From CANRIN01 sp964493515 (lineage in GTDB: Bacteria; Bacillota; Clostridia; Oscillospirales; JAAYOS01): DNA of 42,543 nucleotides. The stretch spans positions 1 through 42,543 of the forward strand of contig CAZBNJ010000013.1 in assembly GCA_964493515.1 (NCBI GenBank). The letters are read 5' to 3'. The translations under genes and the position numbers were made by a program. Below, one piece after another: positions 17,196-25,304 of the stretch. Positions within the stretch are counted from its first letter, which is position 1; each line of letters starts with the position of its first letter. The notes below the pieces were generated by a model. The model did not search any database and was not told the DNA's origin. It saw only the letters and a list, made by a program, of their open reading frames with translations.

Positions 17196-17224
17196 ATTAT
17201 AACTCAACCGCAGCAAAAATGCAA
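17196..17224 (-). promoter_or_regulatory. Promoter of the oppBCDF operon
   Basis: Minus strand TTGCAT (17219-17224), a 17-bp spacer and TATAAT (17196-17201). The same two hexamers and spacing recur at both peptide-binding protein genes. Confidence 0.85.
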
Positions 17225-17253
17225 TCTCAAATCCGCGATTTTTGCATTTTTGC
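17213..17253. repeat. Perfect 12-bp inverted repeat over the oppB -35 region
   Basis: GCAAAAATGCAA (17213-17224) and TTGCATTTTTGC (17242-17253) are perfect inverted copies separated by 17 bp. The left arm overlaps the -35 hexamer and the right arm lies upstream, a layout suited to a dimeric regulator. Confidence 0.6.
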
Positions 17254-17345
17254 CGCCGTCGATTTGCATAAATCTTGCGTTTGCTTGATGCCGTTCTTTG
17301 AAAATGCATCCACATACAGGTAAACCTTTCAAAGAAAAAGCAAAA

Positions 17346-17368
17346 CGAGGACGGTCAGCCCGTCCTCG
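17346..17368 (-). terminator. Terminator downstream of the first peptide-binding protein gene
   Basis: CGAGGACGG (17346-17354), loop of 5, CCGTCCTCG (17360-17368). On the minus strand it is followed by TTTTGCTTTTTC, giving a U-rich tail. Confidence 0.8.
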
Positions 17369-17415
17369 TGCGACATTGCAAACACCCAAAACTGCAAGTC
17401 GCAGCCTGTGGTGAA

Positions 17416-17443
17416 GTGGGGCGAGATCTTACTCTCGCCCCAC
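17416..17443 (-). terminator. Strong hairpin after the peptide-binding protein stop
   Basis: GTGGGGCGAGA (17416-17426), 6-base loop, TCTCGCCCCAC (17433-17443), an 11-bp perfect stem 24 bp past the stop codon. There is no U-run, so it may protect the 3' end rather than terminate; the true terminator follows at 17346-17368. Confidence 0.65.
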
Positions 17444-17467
17444 ATTCAAGTTCTTGGAGCGTACTAA

Positions 17468-19435
17468 TTACTCAGCGTAGCCCTCGATGTTGGCATACAG
17501 CAGAGCCGAAATTCCTATATACGCCGAGTTCACCTGGTAGTTCTGGAGATGCGGGGTGAAGAAGTCGTAGTAGGTGTTCGAGTACAGCGGCAGCGCCGGG
17601 AGGTAGTCGTTCCACTCCTCCTGGAAGTCGATCCACAGCTCGAGGAAGGTGTCGTTGTCGCCCGGCTCGACCAGGAGCATGTCAACGGCAAGCTGATGCA
17701 GCTTCTCGTTCTCGATGTTCGAGGTGTTGTAGGGGTGACCGCTCTCGGTCGAGGTGCGCTGATCGTAAGCAGCCGCAAAGTTGGTTGCAAGGTTGAATGC
17801 GCAGTAGTAGGTCTCGCTCTTGTTGTTGTAGTGCTCGTAGTACATCTCGTTGAAGGTCATGACCGTCTGCTCGATCTCCATTCCGGCCTCGGCAGTGCCT
17901 GCGCCGTTGGCGAGCTTGGTCACGAGCAGGTCAGAGACCGAGTTGTTCTCCGACGAAGCCCAGTTGATGTGGAGCGGCATAAGGATACGTCCGTCGCTGA
18001 GAGTGACGCAGCCCGGATACTGATCCTCGCCGATGCCGGCCTGCTCAGCGGTGACTTCCTTATAGCGCAGACCGGTGGTGTACTCGCCGCCCTCGGCGTT
18101 GAGAGTCCAGCCGCCGGCAACGAGCTCGGCGATAGCCGAATCGACGCTGTAATTGTAGCCGTTCAGGCGAGCGTCCAGCTCCTCGGCGCCCTGCTGGGTC
18201 ATCCACATGCCCGAGCCGTAAGGTCCGTTAACGACCATGCCGAAGCCGCCGGTGAAGGCGCGGCAGAAGTCGTTGCGGTCGAGCAGGTACGCAACAGCGT
18301 GACGGGCCTCGATGAACTGCATCGGGCCGCAGCTGCACTTGAAGTACATCGCGCCGTAGCCGTTACGGTCGTAGGTCGTGTAGTTGACGATGCCCTCGTC
18401 GTACATCGACAGGCCGGTGTTGGTCTCCTCAGCGTCAGCGGTCTGACGGATGAAGGTGACCGAACCGGTACGCAACTCGTCCATCATGGTCGCCTGCTTG
18501 ACGCCCTTGTAGATGATCTTCGCGATCTGCGGCTTCACGCCCTCATAGTTGCCCAGGTAGTACGGGTTAATCTCGAGGGTGTACGCCATGCTGCTGGTGT
18601 CATACGCGGTGCGCATATACGGGCCGCTGAAAGTGTCCATGTTGTAGCGCCAGTTGTTGATGGTGTCGCCGATGTTGGTCAGCTCGTCGCTGTCCAGGAT
18701 GACCGGCTCGCCGTCCTTGGTGAAGTAAGCGCCCTCACCGTCGTCGGCGATGTCATAGTTGGACGGCAGCCAGCCGGCATGCTCCGGAGAAAACGCATAG
18801 TAGCGCATCTCGAAGAAGTCCGGGAACCACTCGCCCTCGATGGTAGCAGCAAAGCTGGTGTCGCTGAGCAGACGCACGCCGCTGAAGACAGCGGTCTCGC
18901 CCTCGGCGAACTCAGCGTAGCCGGTGTTGTAGTATCCCTCGTCACCGTAAGCGCCGTTCTCCATGATAGCCGGAGTCGAGAACAGCAGCAGGCGGCGGAC
19001 AAAGTCCTTCGCGGTCAGCGGGTCGCCGTTCGACCACTTCAGCTCGGGGTTGAGCTCGAAGGTCACGGTACGCGAACCGTCGGCGTTCTCAACGATATCG
19101 TAGCTCTTGACCACGGTCGCGTCGATAACATACTCGGCGGTGTCGTTGGTCAGGTCGACGGTGCTGAGGCCGGTGAAGCTGTTGACAGCAGCGTCGGCAC
19201 CGTTGTTGGCCCAGAACGCCTTGATATCGCCGGTCGGCTCGGTGGTGTCGCCGATGATTATCTCGTTGTTCCAAGTGATCTCAACCGGCGCTTCGCTCGG
19301 CTCGGCGCTGTTCTCGGTGTTGGGAGCGGTCGACGGGTTGGTCGACGGCGTGTTGCCATCGTTCGAGCATCCCGCAAACAGACCGCAAACCATGACTACC
19401 GCGAGAAGCAGAGCCCACAATTTACGCATCTTCAT
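17468..19435 (-). CDS. Peptide-binding lipoprotein (OppA/DppA family), copy 1
   Basis: A 655-aa solute-binding family 5 lipoprotein. The signal peptide MKMRKLWALLLAVVMVCGLFAGC ends in lipobox Cys23, followed by a Ser/Thr/Pro/Glu-rich linker to about 52. The conserved block LKWSNGDPLTAKDFVRR (about 131-147) is the SBP_bac_5 hallmark; later EARHAVAYLLDRNDFCRAF matches the family's second hallmark. It is longer than the usual 530-560 aa. The start at 19435 has AAGGAGG 9 bp upstream. It has its own promoter (19512-19540) and hairpins downstream, so it is a separate transcript lying between the operon and its paralogue. It delivers peptides to OppBCDF; the specificity is unknown. Confidence 0.92.
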   Translation of the reverse strand: MKMRKLWALLLAVVMVCGLFAGCSNDGNTPSTNPSTAPNTENSAEPSEAPVEITWNNEIIIGDTTEPTGDIKAFWANNGADAAVNSFTGLSTVDLTNDTAEYVIDATVVKSYDIVENADGSRTVTFELNPELKWSNGDPLTAKDFVRRLLLFSTPAIMENGAYGDEGYYNTGYAEFAEGETAVFSGVRLLSDTSFAATIEGEWFPDFFEMRYYAFSPEHAGWLPSNYDIADDGEGAYFTKDGEPVILDSDELTNIGDTINNWRYNMDTFSGPYMRTAYDTSSMAYTLEINPYYLGNYEGVKPQIAKIIYKGVKQATMMDELRTGSVTFIRQTADAEETNTGLSMYDEGIVNYTTYDRNGYGAMYFKCSCGPMQFIEARHAVAYLLDRNDFCRAFTGGFGMVVNGPYGSGMWMTQQGAEELDARLNGYNYSVDSAIAELVAGGWTLNAEGGEYTTGLRYKEVTAEQAGIGEDQYPGCVTLSDGRILMPLHINWASSENNSVSDLLVTKLANGAGTAEAGMEIEQTVMTFNEMYYEHYNNKSETYYCAFNLATNFAAAYDQRTSTESGHPYNTSNIENEKLHQLAVDMLLVEPGDNDTFLELWIDFQEEWNDYLPALPLYSNTYYDFFTPHLQNYQVNSAYIGISALLYANIEGYAE

Positions 19436-19511
19436 TCTGGAAATCCTCCTTGCAAAATTAAGTACTGTTGGGTGTATTGAGGGAAAGGCTCGCCCCTTCC
19501 CACTATGAGAG

Positions 19512-19540
19512 ATTATAAAACCTGTCGTTTTAAAATGCAA
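19512..19540 (-). promoter_or_regulatory. Promoter of peptide-binding protein copy 1
   Basis: Minus strand TTGCAT (19535-19540), 17-bp spacer, TATAAT (19512-19517); identical hexamers and spacing to the oppB promoter. Confidence 0.85.
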
Positions 19541-19547
19541 GCATTTT
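19532..19547. promoter_or_regulatory. Candidate operator palindrome AAAATGC-AA-GCATTTT
   Basis: A perfect 16-bp palindromic site (7-bp arms, 2-bp centre) overlapping the -35 of the copy 1 promoter. It shares the ATGCAA/TTGCAT core with the inverted repeat at oppB. Confidence 0.5.
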
Positions 19548-19676
19548 CCGTCTCACCTTCAAAATATCTACGGACTGACAAATTCCAACACTCGTATTTG
19601 GGCGTGTTTTGTGCAGTTTACAGATATGTAACAATTTCATATTGCCAATACCTACCTCCGTCGCTTGCAGACGCAG

Positions 19677-19705
19677 AAAGAGCCGGGGCAAAAGCCCGAC
19701 TCTTT
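19677..19705 (-). terminator. Hairpin after peptide-binding protein copy 2
   Basis: Arms 19677-19687 and 19695-19705; read as minus-strand RNA the 11-bp stem is complete with one U-G pair. The tail is only weakly U-rich, so it may be a leaky terminator. Confidence 0.6.
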
Positions 19706-19738
19706 CCGCCACACTATTGAAGGGTTTGGAGAGATCTG

Positions 19739-21712
19739 TTACTTGGTTGTGGGATATCCCTCGATGTTCGCGCGCATCAGGCTGTATATTCCGACATACG
19801 CCGAATGCACATCGTAGTTCTGGAGATGCGGGGTGTAGAAGTCGTAGTAGGTGTTCGAGTACAGCGGCAGCGCCGGAAGGTAATCGTTCCACTCCTCCTG
19901 GAAGTCCAGCCACAGCTCAAGGAAGGTGTCGCTGTCGCCCGGATCGACCAGAAGCATGTCGACCGCCAGCTGATGCAGCTTCTCGTTGTTGATGTTGGAC
20001 ACGTTGTTCGTATTGCCATACTCGGTCGAGAGGCGCTGATCATACGCCGCGGCGAAGTTGGTCGCGAGGTTGAACGCGCAGTAGTAGTGCTCCTCACGGT
20101 TGTTGTAGTGCTCGTTGAGCATCTCGTTGAAGGTCATGACCGTCTGCTCTATCTCCATGCCGGCCTCGGCAGTGCCTGCGCCGTTGGCGAGCTTGGTCAC
20201 GAGCAGGTCGGAAACCGAGCTGTTCTCCGACGAAGCCCAGTTGATGTGGAGCGGCATAAGGATGCGTCCGTCGCTGAGGGTTACGCAGCCGGGATACTGA
20301 TCGGCACCGGTGCCCGCCTCATCCGCGGTAACTTCCTTATAACGCAGTCCGCTGGTGTACTCGCCGCCCTCGGCGTTGAGAGTCCAGCCGCCTGCGACAA
20401 GCTCGGCGATAGCCGCGTCGACGCTGTAATTGTACGCGTTCAGGCGAGCGTCAAGCTCCTCCTGACCCTGCTGGGTCATCCACATGCCCGAGCCGTAAGG
20501 TCCGCTGACGACCATTCCGAATCCACCGGTAAACGCGCGGCAGAAGTCGTTGCGGTCGAGCAGGTACGCAACGGCGTGACGAGCCTCCTTGAACTGCATC
20601 GGGCCGCAGCTGCACTTGAAGTACATCGCGCCGTAGCCGTTGCGGTCATAAGTGGAGTAGTTGACGATACCCTCGTCGTACATCGACAGGCCGGTGTTGG
20701 TCTCCTCTGCGGCAGCGGTCTGCTTGATGAAGGTGACCGAGCCGGTGCGCAGCTCATCCATCATGGTGTTCTGCTTCACGCCCTTGTAGACGATCTTCGC
20801 GATGGAAGGTTTGTTGCCCTCGTAGTCGCCGAGGTAGTACGGGTTCGGCTCGAGCGTGTAAGCCATGCTGCTGGTGTCATAGTCGGTGCGGCAGTAGGGA
20901 CCCGCAAAAGCGTTGCAGTTCCAGCGCCAGTTCTCGATGGCGGCGCCCGCGTCGTCCTGGAAGTCCTCATTGAGGATTATCTGCTCGCCGTCCTTGGTGA
21001 AATAAGCGCCCTCGCCGTCGTCGGCGATGTCATAGTTGGACGGCAGCCAGTTCTCGTGCTCGGGCACGAACTGGTAGTAGCGATTCTCAAAGTAGTCGGG
21101 CATCCACTGCGAGTCGACGGTGACCGAGAAGCTGGTGTCGCTGAGCAGGCGGAATCCCGCGAATATCGGGGTCTCACCCTTGTTGAACTCCCTGTATCCC
21201 AGGTCGTAGGTTCCGGTCGAGCCGTAGCCGCCCATCGATACCACCAGCGGGCTGGAGAACAGCAGCGAGCGGCGGACAAAGTCCTTTGCGGTTATCTGCG
21301 AGCCGTCCGACCACTTGAGGTTGGGGTTCAGCTCGAAGGTCACGGTCTTCGTGCCGTCGTCGTTCTCGGTTACCTCGTGCTTCGGCGCGACAGTCTCGTC
21401 GAATATGTACTCGGCGGTGTCGTAGTCATACTGCACGGTGTAGATGCTGGTAAAGAAGAACACGGCGCTGTCGGCGGCGTTGCCCTGCCAGTAGGTCTTG
21501 AGGTCTCCGCTCGGCTCGGTCGTGTCGCCGATTATCAGCTCGTTGTCCCAGGTTATCTCAATCGGCTCGTCGCTCGGCTCGGCGCTGTTGTTGTCGGTGG
21601 GAGCGGTCGACGGGTTGGTCGACGCGGTGCTGCCGTCGTTCGAGCATCCCGCAAACAGTCCGCATACCATGACCATCGCGAGCAGCAGAGCCATCAATTT
21701 ACGTTTCTTCAT
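19739..21712 (-). CDS. Peptide-binding lipoprotein (OppA/DppA family), copy 2
   Basis: A 657-aa paralogue of the protein at 17468-19435. The signal peptide MKKRKLMALLLAMVMVCGLF is followed by AGC with the lipobox Cys at 23 and a similar linker. LKWSDGSQITAKDFVRR is the SBP_bac_5 hallmark. By eye the two copies are almost identical from about residue 310 to 545 but clearly diverged in residues 50-300 and again near the end. AAGGAGG lies 9 bp before ATG 21712. It has its own promoter (21786-21814) and a downstream hairpin. Together the two copies would offer two ligand ranges to one permease. Confidence 0.92.
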   Translation of the reverse strand: MKKRKLMALLLAMVMVCGLFAGCSNDGSTASTNPSTAPTDNNSAEPSDEPIEITWDNELIIGDTTEPSGDLKTYWQGNAADSAVFFFTSIYTVQYDYDTAEYIFDETVAPKHEVTENDDGTKTVTFELNPNLKWSDGSQITAKDFVRRSLLFSSPLVVSMGGYGSTGTYDLGYREFNKGETPIFAGFRLLSDTSFSVTVDSQWMPDYFENRYYQFVPEHENWLPSNYDIADDGEGAYFTKDGEQIILNEDFQDDAGAAIENWRWNCNAFAGPYCRTDYDTSSMAYTLEPNPYYLGDYEGNKPSIAKIVYKGVKQNTMMDELRTGSVTFIKQTAAAEETNTGLSMYDEGIVNYSTYDRNGYGAMYFKCSCGPMQFKEARHAVAYLLDRNDFCRAFTGGFGMVVSGPYGSGMWMTQQGQEELDARLNAYNYSVDAAIAELVAGGWTLNAEGGEYTSGLRYKEVTADEAGTGADQYPGCVTLSDGRILMPLHINWASSENSSVSDLLVTKLANGAGTAEAGMEIEQTVMTFNEMLNEHYNNREEHYYCAFNLATNFAAAYDQRLSTEYGNTNNVSNINNEKLHQLAVDMLLVDPGDSDTFLELWLDFQEEWNDYLPALPLYSNTYYDFYTPHLQNYDVHSAYVGIYSLMRANIEGYPTTK

Positions 21713-21785
21713 ACTAACTAACCTCCTTATTTGCTTGGGGATGATCGGGTGGAGCTTTGTAGATTCAATCCTCCCTATTGCGATG

Positions 21786-21814
21786 ATTATATAGTACCCG
21801 AAAGAAAAATGCAA
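21786..21814 (-). promoter_or_regulatory. Promoter of peptide-binding protein copy 2
   Basis: Minus strand TTGCAT (21809-21814), 17-bp spacer, TATAAT (21786-21791). Third member of the matching set; here only one arm of the AAAATGC/GCATTTT element is well kept. Confidence 0.85.
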
Positions 21815-21951
21815 GTCTTTTTTTCAAAACTTTCAAAATTAGCGCGCATTGACCTATCTTGAGCGTGCCTCAGCCGCATATTTTGTGCACTTTTGAAGAA
21901 TTAGACGGTGCAGATACGAAACTCGCCGAATTTTATCTTGCAAAGTACAAC

Positions 21952-21980
21952 AAAAAGGTGAGGTTTTCACCCCACCTTTT
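21952..21980 (-). terminator. Terminator of the sipL-spoIVA operon
   Basis: Read as minus-strand RNA, an 11-bp stem (AAAAGGUGGGG with CCUCACCUUUU, one G-U pair) around a 6-base loop, ending in a U-run. It lies 20 bp after the spoIVA stop. Confidence 0.88.
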
Positions 21981-21999
21981 CGCTCGAACATCCGAGTTT

Positions 22000-23478
22000 T
22001 TACAGTATTATGCAGATAAGTCCGCCGCTGCCCTCGTTTATTATGCGCTGAAGGGTCTCGCGCAGCTTGTCGCGGGCATCCTCCGGCATGCGCTTGAGCT
22101 TCGCGTTCAGACCCTCGCTGACAAGGTCGTGCAGGCTCTTGCCAAAGATGTTCGAGTCCCAGATGCCCTCCGGCTTCTCCTCAAACTCGCTGAGCAGATA
22201 GTGCACCAGGTCCTCTGACTGCTTTTCGCTGCCGACTATCGGGCTGACCTCGGTCTGGATGTCGGCGCGCAGCATATGTATCGACGGAGCGCCCGCGCGC
22301 AGCCGAACGCCGTAGCGTCCTCCCTGCTTGACTATCTCCGGCTCCTCGAGGGTCAGCTCGTCGGTGGTGGGAAGCACCACGCCGTATCCTATCTGCCGCA
22401 CCGATTCGAGCGCCGGCGCGACCTTGTCATACTCCGCCTTGACCTTCGCAAGCTCGCCGAGCAGCCGCATCAGGTCGCCGTCGTCGCCTATCTCAAACCC
22501 GCTCTGCTCGGTTATCGTGCCGTAGAACAGCGAGCGCGGAAGCTCCACGTCGGCTACCGCTATCCCCGTTCCCATGTCCACGCCCGCGAGCCGCAGCGAC
22601 GATATGTTCTCGCAGGTGCTTATCGCCCTGCACGCCTGCTCGACGTCGCGGACACGGTGCATGCCCTGCGCGCCGGCGAGCATCGCGTCGAACAGCTGCT
22701 TCTTTATCGGGTGCGAGTTTGCGAGCGTCTCCACCCACGCGGGCAGGAAGAATCCCACCTCACGCGCCGGAAACTCGCCGAGCACCGCGCGCAGGATGCG
22801 GGTTATCTCCTCCTCGTCGAGCAACAGGCAGTTAGCCGCGACGCAGCCGACGTCGTACTTCTCGTGTATCGAGCGTACCGTCTCTATCGCCGCCTCGCCG
22901 TCCGGAAACGCCGAGTTCACCACCACGATAAACGGCTTTCCAAGCTCCTTCAGCTCCTCGATAACGCGCTCCTCCGGTTCGACATACTCGTCGCGCGGGA
23001 TGTCGGTGACCGTGCCGTCGGTCGTTATGACGATTCCGATGGTGGAGTGCTCGGCGACCACCTTGCGCGTGCCTATCTCCGCCGCCTCGGTCATCGGTAT
23101 CGGATCGGCATACCACGGTGTGGAGACCATGCGCGGCTCGCCGTCCTCGGTCTGCCCCGCGGCGCTCTCCACCATGTATCCCACGCAGTCTATCAGACGC
23201 ACGCGGAAGCTCGCGCCGCCCTCGAGCGACACCTCCACCGCGTCCTCCGGCACAAACTTCGGCTCGGCGGTCATTATCGTCCTGCCCGAACCCGACTGCG
23301 GCAGCTCATCACGCGCGCGCTCGCGCATATACACGTTGTCGATGCCGGGTATGACCAGCGTCTCCATGAACCTCTTTATAAAGGTGGACTTGCCGGTGCG
23401 CACCGGGCCGACCACTCCGACATAGATGTCGCCGTCGGTCCTGCGCGCGATGTCCTCGTATATCCTCGTTCTGTCCAA
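22000..23478 (-). CDS. spoIVA: Spore coat basement ATPase SpoIVA
   Basis: A 492-aa protein, the expected SpoIVA length. The N-terminus reads IYEDIARRTDGDIYVGVVGP and then VRTGKSTFIKRFMETLVIP with a Walker A (GPVRTGKS, about 24-31); LIDCVGYMV and GIVITTDGTVTDIPRDEY are conserved GTPase-fold segments. SpoIVA hydrolyses ATP to polymerise on the outer forespore membrane and anchors the coat. The start codon is TTG at 23478: it aligns with the known N-terminus and follows GGAGGG at correct spacing. It lies 12 bp downstream of the sipL-like gene and ends at a strong terminator. Its membrane recruiter SpoVM is encoded nearby at 25305-25388. Confidence 0.98.
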   Translation of the reverse strand: MDRTRIYEDIARRTDGDIYVGVVGPVRTGKSTFIKRFMETLVIPGIDNVYMRERARDELPQSGSGRTIMTAEPKFVPEDAVEVSLEGGASFRVRLIDCVGYMVESAAGQTEDGEPRMVSTPWYADPIPMTEAAEIGTRKVVAEHSTIGIVITTDGTVTDIPRDEYVEPEERVIEELKELGKPFIVVVNSAFPDGEAAIETVRSIHEKYDVGCVAANCLLLDEEEITRILRAVLGEFPAREVGFFLPAWVETLANSHPIKKQLFDAMLAGAQGMHRVRDVEQACRAISTCENISSLRLAGVDMGTGIAVADVELPRSLFYGTITEQSGFEIGDDGDLMRLLGELAKVKAEYDKVAPALESVRQIGYGVVLPTTDELTLEEPEIVKQGGRYGVRLRAGAPSIHMLRADIQTEVSPIVGSEKQSEDLVHYLLSEFEEKPEGIWDSNIFGKSLHDLVSEGLNAKLKRMPEDARDKLRETLQRIINEGSGGLICIIL

Positions 23479-23490
23479 AGTTCTCCCTCC

Positions 23491-25008
23491 TTATCGACGC
23501 TTGGGTATCAGCATCAGCTTGTCGGGCGTGGGTATCTCGCCCGCGGCAAGTCCGTTTGCCTCGCGTATGTCCTCTTCGGTCGTGAGATAGCGCTTCGCAA
23601 CCTGCCACATGCTCTCACCTTCTACCGGATAGCGCAGCACCACCGACGGACGCAGCGGAGCGTCCTCGCCGAACTCCTCAAGCTTCGCGCTCTTGACAAA
23701 CGGGATGCTCTCACGCCTGGTCGTCTCCACGTCGGCTACCGCGTCAAAGCGCACGTCCACCCCGCCGACCGCCGCCGCGCTGACCGCAATGTTCTCCGCG
23801 CGCAGTTCGACCGCCGGATCGCCGTCGCCGTCCAGCTCTATGCGCACCGGCACTCGTGAACGCGCGGTGTACTGCGCGCCGTCCTCGCCGACATATCTCA
23901 CCCGCACATCCGCGCCGCACTCGACCGCCACTCCGTCCTCGCCGCGAACCACCGCGGTCTGCGCGAAGGTCACCTCCGCGTCTTCTGCGTCGCGCGCCTG
24001 CGTGCCGGTCTCTATCGTCGCGCGAACGGTCGAGCGGCGCTCGCTCCGTCCGCCGAAGGTCTCAAGCTCAAGCTCGCCGCTGTCGACCGACGCGCGCATC
24101 GCCGTCGAATAGAGGTCGGCCACCGCCTCAAATTCGCGCTCCGCGTATGCCGAAGCCTCCACCTCCGCCGTAAAGGTCAGCTCAAACGAACGTCCGCCGT
24201 CCTCCTGGCGTATCGCCGTGGTCATATCGCTCGCGTGCATCCGTATAATTATTGTGGAGCCTTCGTCTATCCCCTCCGGCTCGAGTATCTGCGAGAAGGG
24301 CAGATCGCTCTTGTAGGTGCAGATTGCACCGCTTGTCGAGCGATAGAGCACATCCACCGTCGCCGTCGCCTTGAACACCACACGCCTGCCGATTATGTTG
24401 TAGTCCCCCGCCTTCAGCATCAGCTTGGACGAGATGATGTCCGCCATCGCCGGCGCGCCGTTAAGCTCGATCGTCTCGGTTATGCCGAACGACTTTGCGA
24501 CAGCCGCGGTCGCCACGTTCAGCCTGCGCTTCTCGGTCAGCGTGCGCACTCCGAGTCGCTCGGGCGCGGTCGCCTCACAGGGAAGCTCGGTCTCTCTGCG
24601 CCTGACGATGCGCGCGGTCACACGGACGCTTGCGCGTACCAACACCTTGCGCGGGTTTACCGTGCGCGCATCGATGCTCTCCAGCTCTCCCTCGCAGAAG
24701 AGCAGGTCGTCCGGTTCGCTCGCCACCTCAAACGCGTGCGCGAAGGGTATGGACAGCGTCATCTGCTCCAACCCCTCGCCGTCCTCCGGCAGGTAGAGCA
24801 CCGACGCGCGTATCGTCCCGCCGACCTCCGCCCGTCCGTCGCGCAGGCTCTTGTCCGAAGTCAGCACGCTGCCGTACACGCTCACTATGCGCAGAATATC
24901 CGGTCTGGCATCGGGCACGACCTGTTCCTGTGTCTGCTCGCGCGCTGCGGTAAGCCTCGCTCCGGTGTCGTAGAACACATGGCTTTTGCTGTTCAGTTCC
25001 AGTTCCAT
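23491..25008 (-). CDS. sipL: SipL-like spore morphogenetic protein (DUF3794/SPOCS plus LysM)
   Basis: A 505-aa protein. An N-terminal and central region of repeated DUF3794/SPOCS-type modules (QVVPDARPDILRIVSVYGSV at about 30-50; similar units at about 180-260) is followed by a LysM domain (about 455-503, VEGESMWQVAKRYLTTEEDI). This order matches SipL of Clostridioides difficile, which binds SpoIVA through its LysM domain and is required for coat assembly. Its place directly upstream of spoIVA, in one operon, strongly supports the assignment. AAAGGAG precedes ATG 25008. Expected to act in the mother cell at the forespore surface. Confidence 0.88.
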   Translation of the reverse strand: MELELNSKSHVFYDTGARLTAAREQTQEQVVPDARPDILRIVSVYGSVLTSDKSLRDGRAEVGGTIRASVLYLPEDGEGLEQMTLSIPFAHAFEVASEPDDLLFCEGELESIDARTVNPRKVLVRASVRVTARIVRRRETELPCEATAPERLGVRTLTEKRRLNVATAAVAKSFGITETIELNGAPAMADIISSKLMLKAGDYNIIGRRVVFKATATVDVLYRSTSGAICTYKSDLPFSQILEPEGIDEGSTIIIRMHASDMTTAIRQEDGGRSFELTFTAEVEASAYAEREFEAVADLYSTAMRASVDSGELELETFGGRSERRSTVRATIETGTQARDAEDAEVTFAQTAVVRGEDGVAVECGADVRVRYVGEDGAQYTARSRVPVRIELDGDGDPAVELRAENIAVSAAAVGGVDVRFDAVADVETTRRESIPFVKSAKLEEFGEDAPLRPSVVLRYPVEGESMWQVAKRYLTTEEDIREANGLAAGEIPTPDKLMLIPKRR

Positions 25009-25068
25009 CTGTCACACTCCTTTTTAGCCGCCACCGCTCGAAACACACCGGCGCGGTTTTTCAAAGAA

Positions 25069-25076
25069 TGTATATG
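25069..25076 (-). promoter_or_regulatory. Possible mother-cell sigma (SigE-like) -10 for sipL-spoIVA
   Basis: Minus strand CATATACA, about 60 bp before the sipL start, resembles the CATAnAnT -10 of SigE-type promoters. The -35 element is not convincing, and no sigma-A promoter was seen here. Confidence 0.3.
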
Positions 25077-25115
25077 CCCCCTGTCCAACTTGTAGAACAC
25101 TTCCTCCCCCTCTGA

Positions 25116-25123
25116 CATATACT
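25116..25123 (+). promoter_or_regulatory. Possible mother-cell sigma (SigE-like) -10 for the spoVM unit
   Basis: Plus strand CATATACT, about 24 bp before the GTG at 25147, mirrors the motif on the other strand at 25069-25076. The -35 match is weak. Confidence 0.3.
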
Positions 25124-25146
25124 TGGTTTAGAGAGGAGGCGGCGGC

Positions 25147-25290
25147 GTGCAGTCAAAGATATTTTTTCTGCTGCTTGCAGCGCTCGGAGCGGGCGTGCTC
25201 ATCGCCATGATACTGCCCTCATGGGCGCTGGTGGCGGTACTTGGCTGCGTGCTGCTCGCGATGGGTATGTGTGGCTGCAAAAAATTCTGA
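25147..25290 (+). CDS. 47-aa membrane peptide upstream of spoVM
   Basis: A short reading frame starting with GTG, preceded by AGAGGAGG seven bases upstream. The product, beginning (M)QSKIFFLLLAALGAG, is two hydrophobic segments (about 5-23 and 27-41) broken at Pro24-Ser25 and ends CGCKKF. It would form a membrane hairpin. It lies 14 bp before spoVM and shares its ribosome-site style, promoter region and terminator, so co-expression during sporulation is likely. No family name recognised. The two Cys near the C-terminus (42 and 44) are a feature to note. Confidence 0.7.
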   Translation: MQSKIFFLLLAALGAGVLIAMILPSWALVAVLGCVLLAMGMCGCKKF

Positions 25291-25304
25291 AGGGTGGTAC
25301 CGAC

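Noticed and set aside
17213..17253. CRISPR or transposon ends at the ATGCAA inverted repeat
   Set aside because: A single pair of 12-bp arms, no repeat series, no target duplication and no transposase nearby.
25291..25304. T-box-like GGGTGGTACCG just before spoVM
   Set aside because: AGGGTGGTACCGAC at 25291-25304 resembles the T-box antiterminator consensus, but it lies between two small genes, has no stem I-like leader and no terminator following it before spoVM, and its AGGGTGG is simply the ribosome binding site of spoVM.
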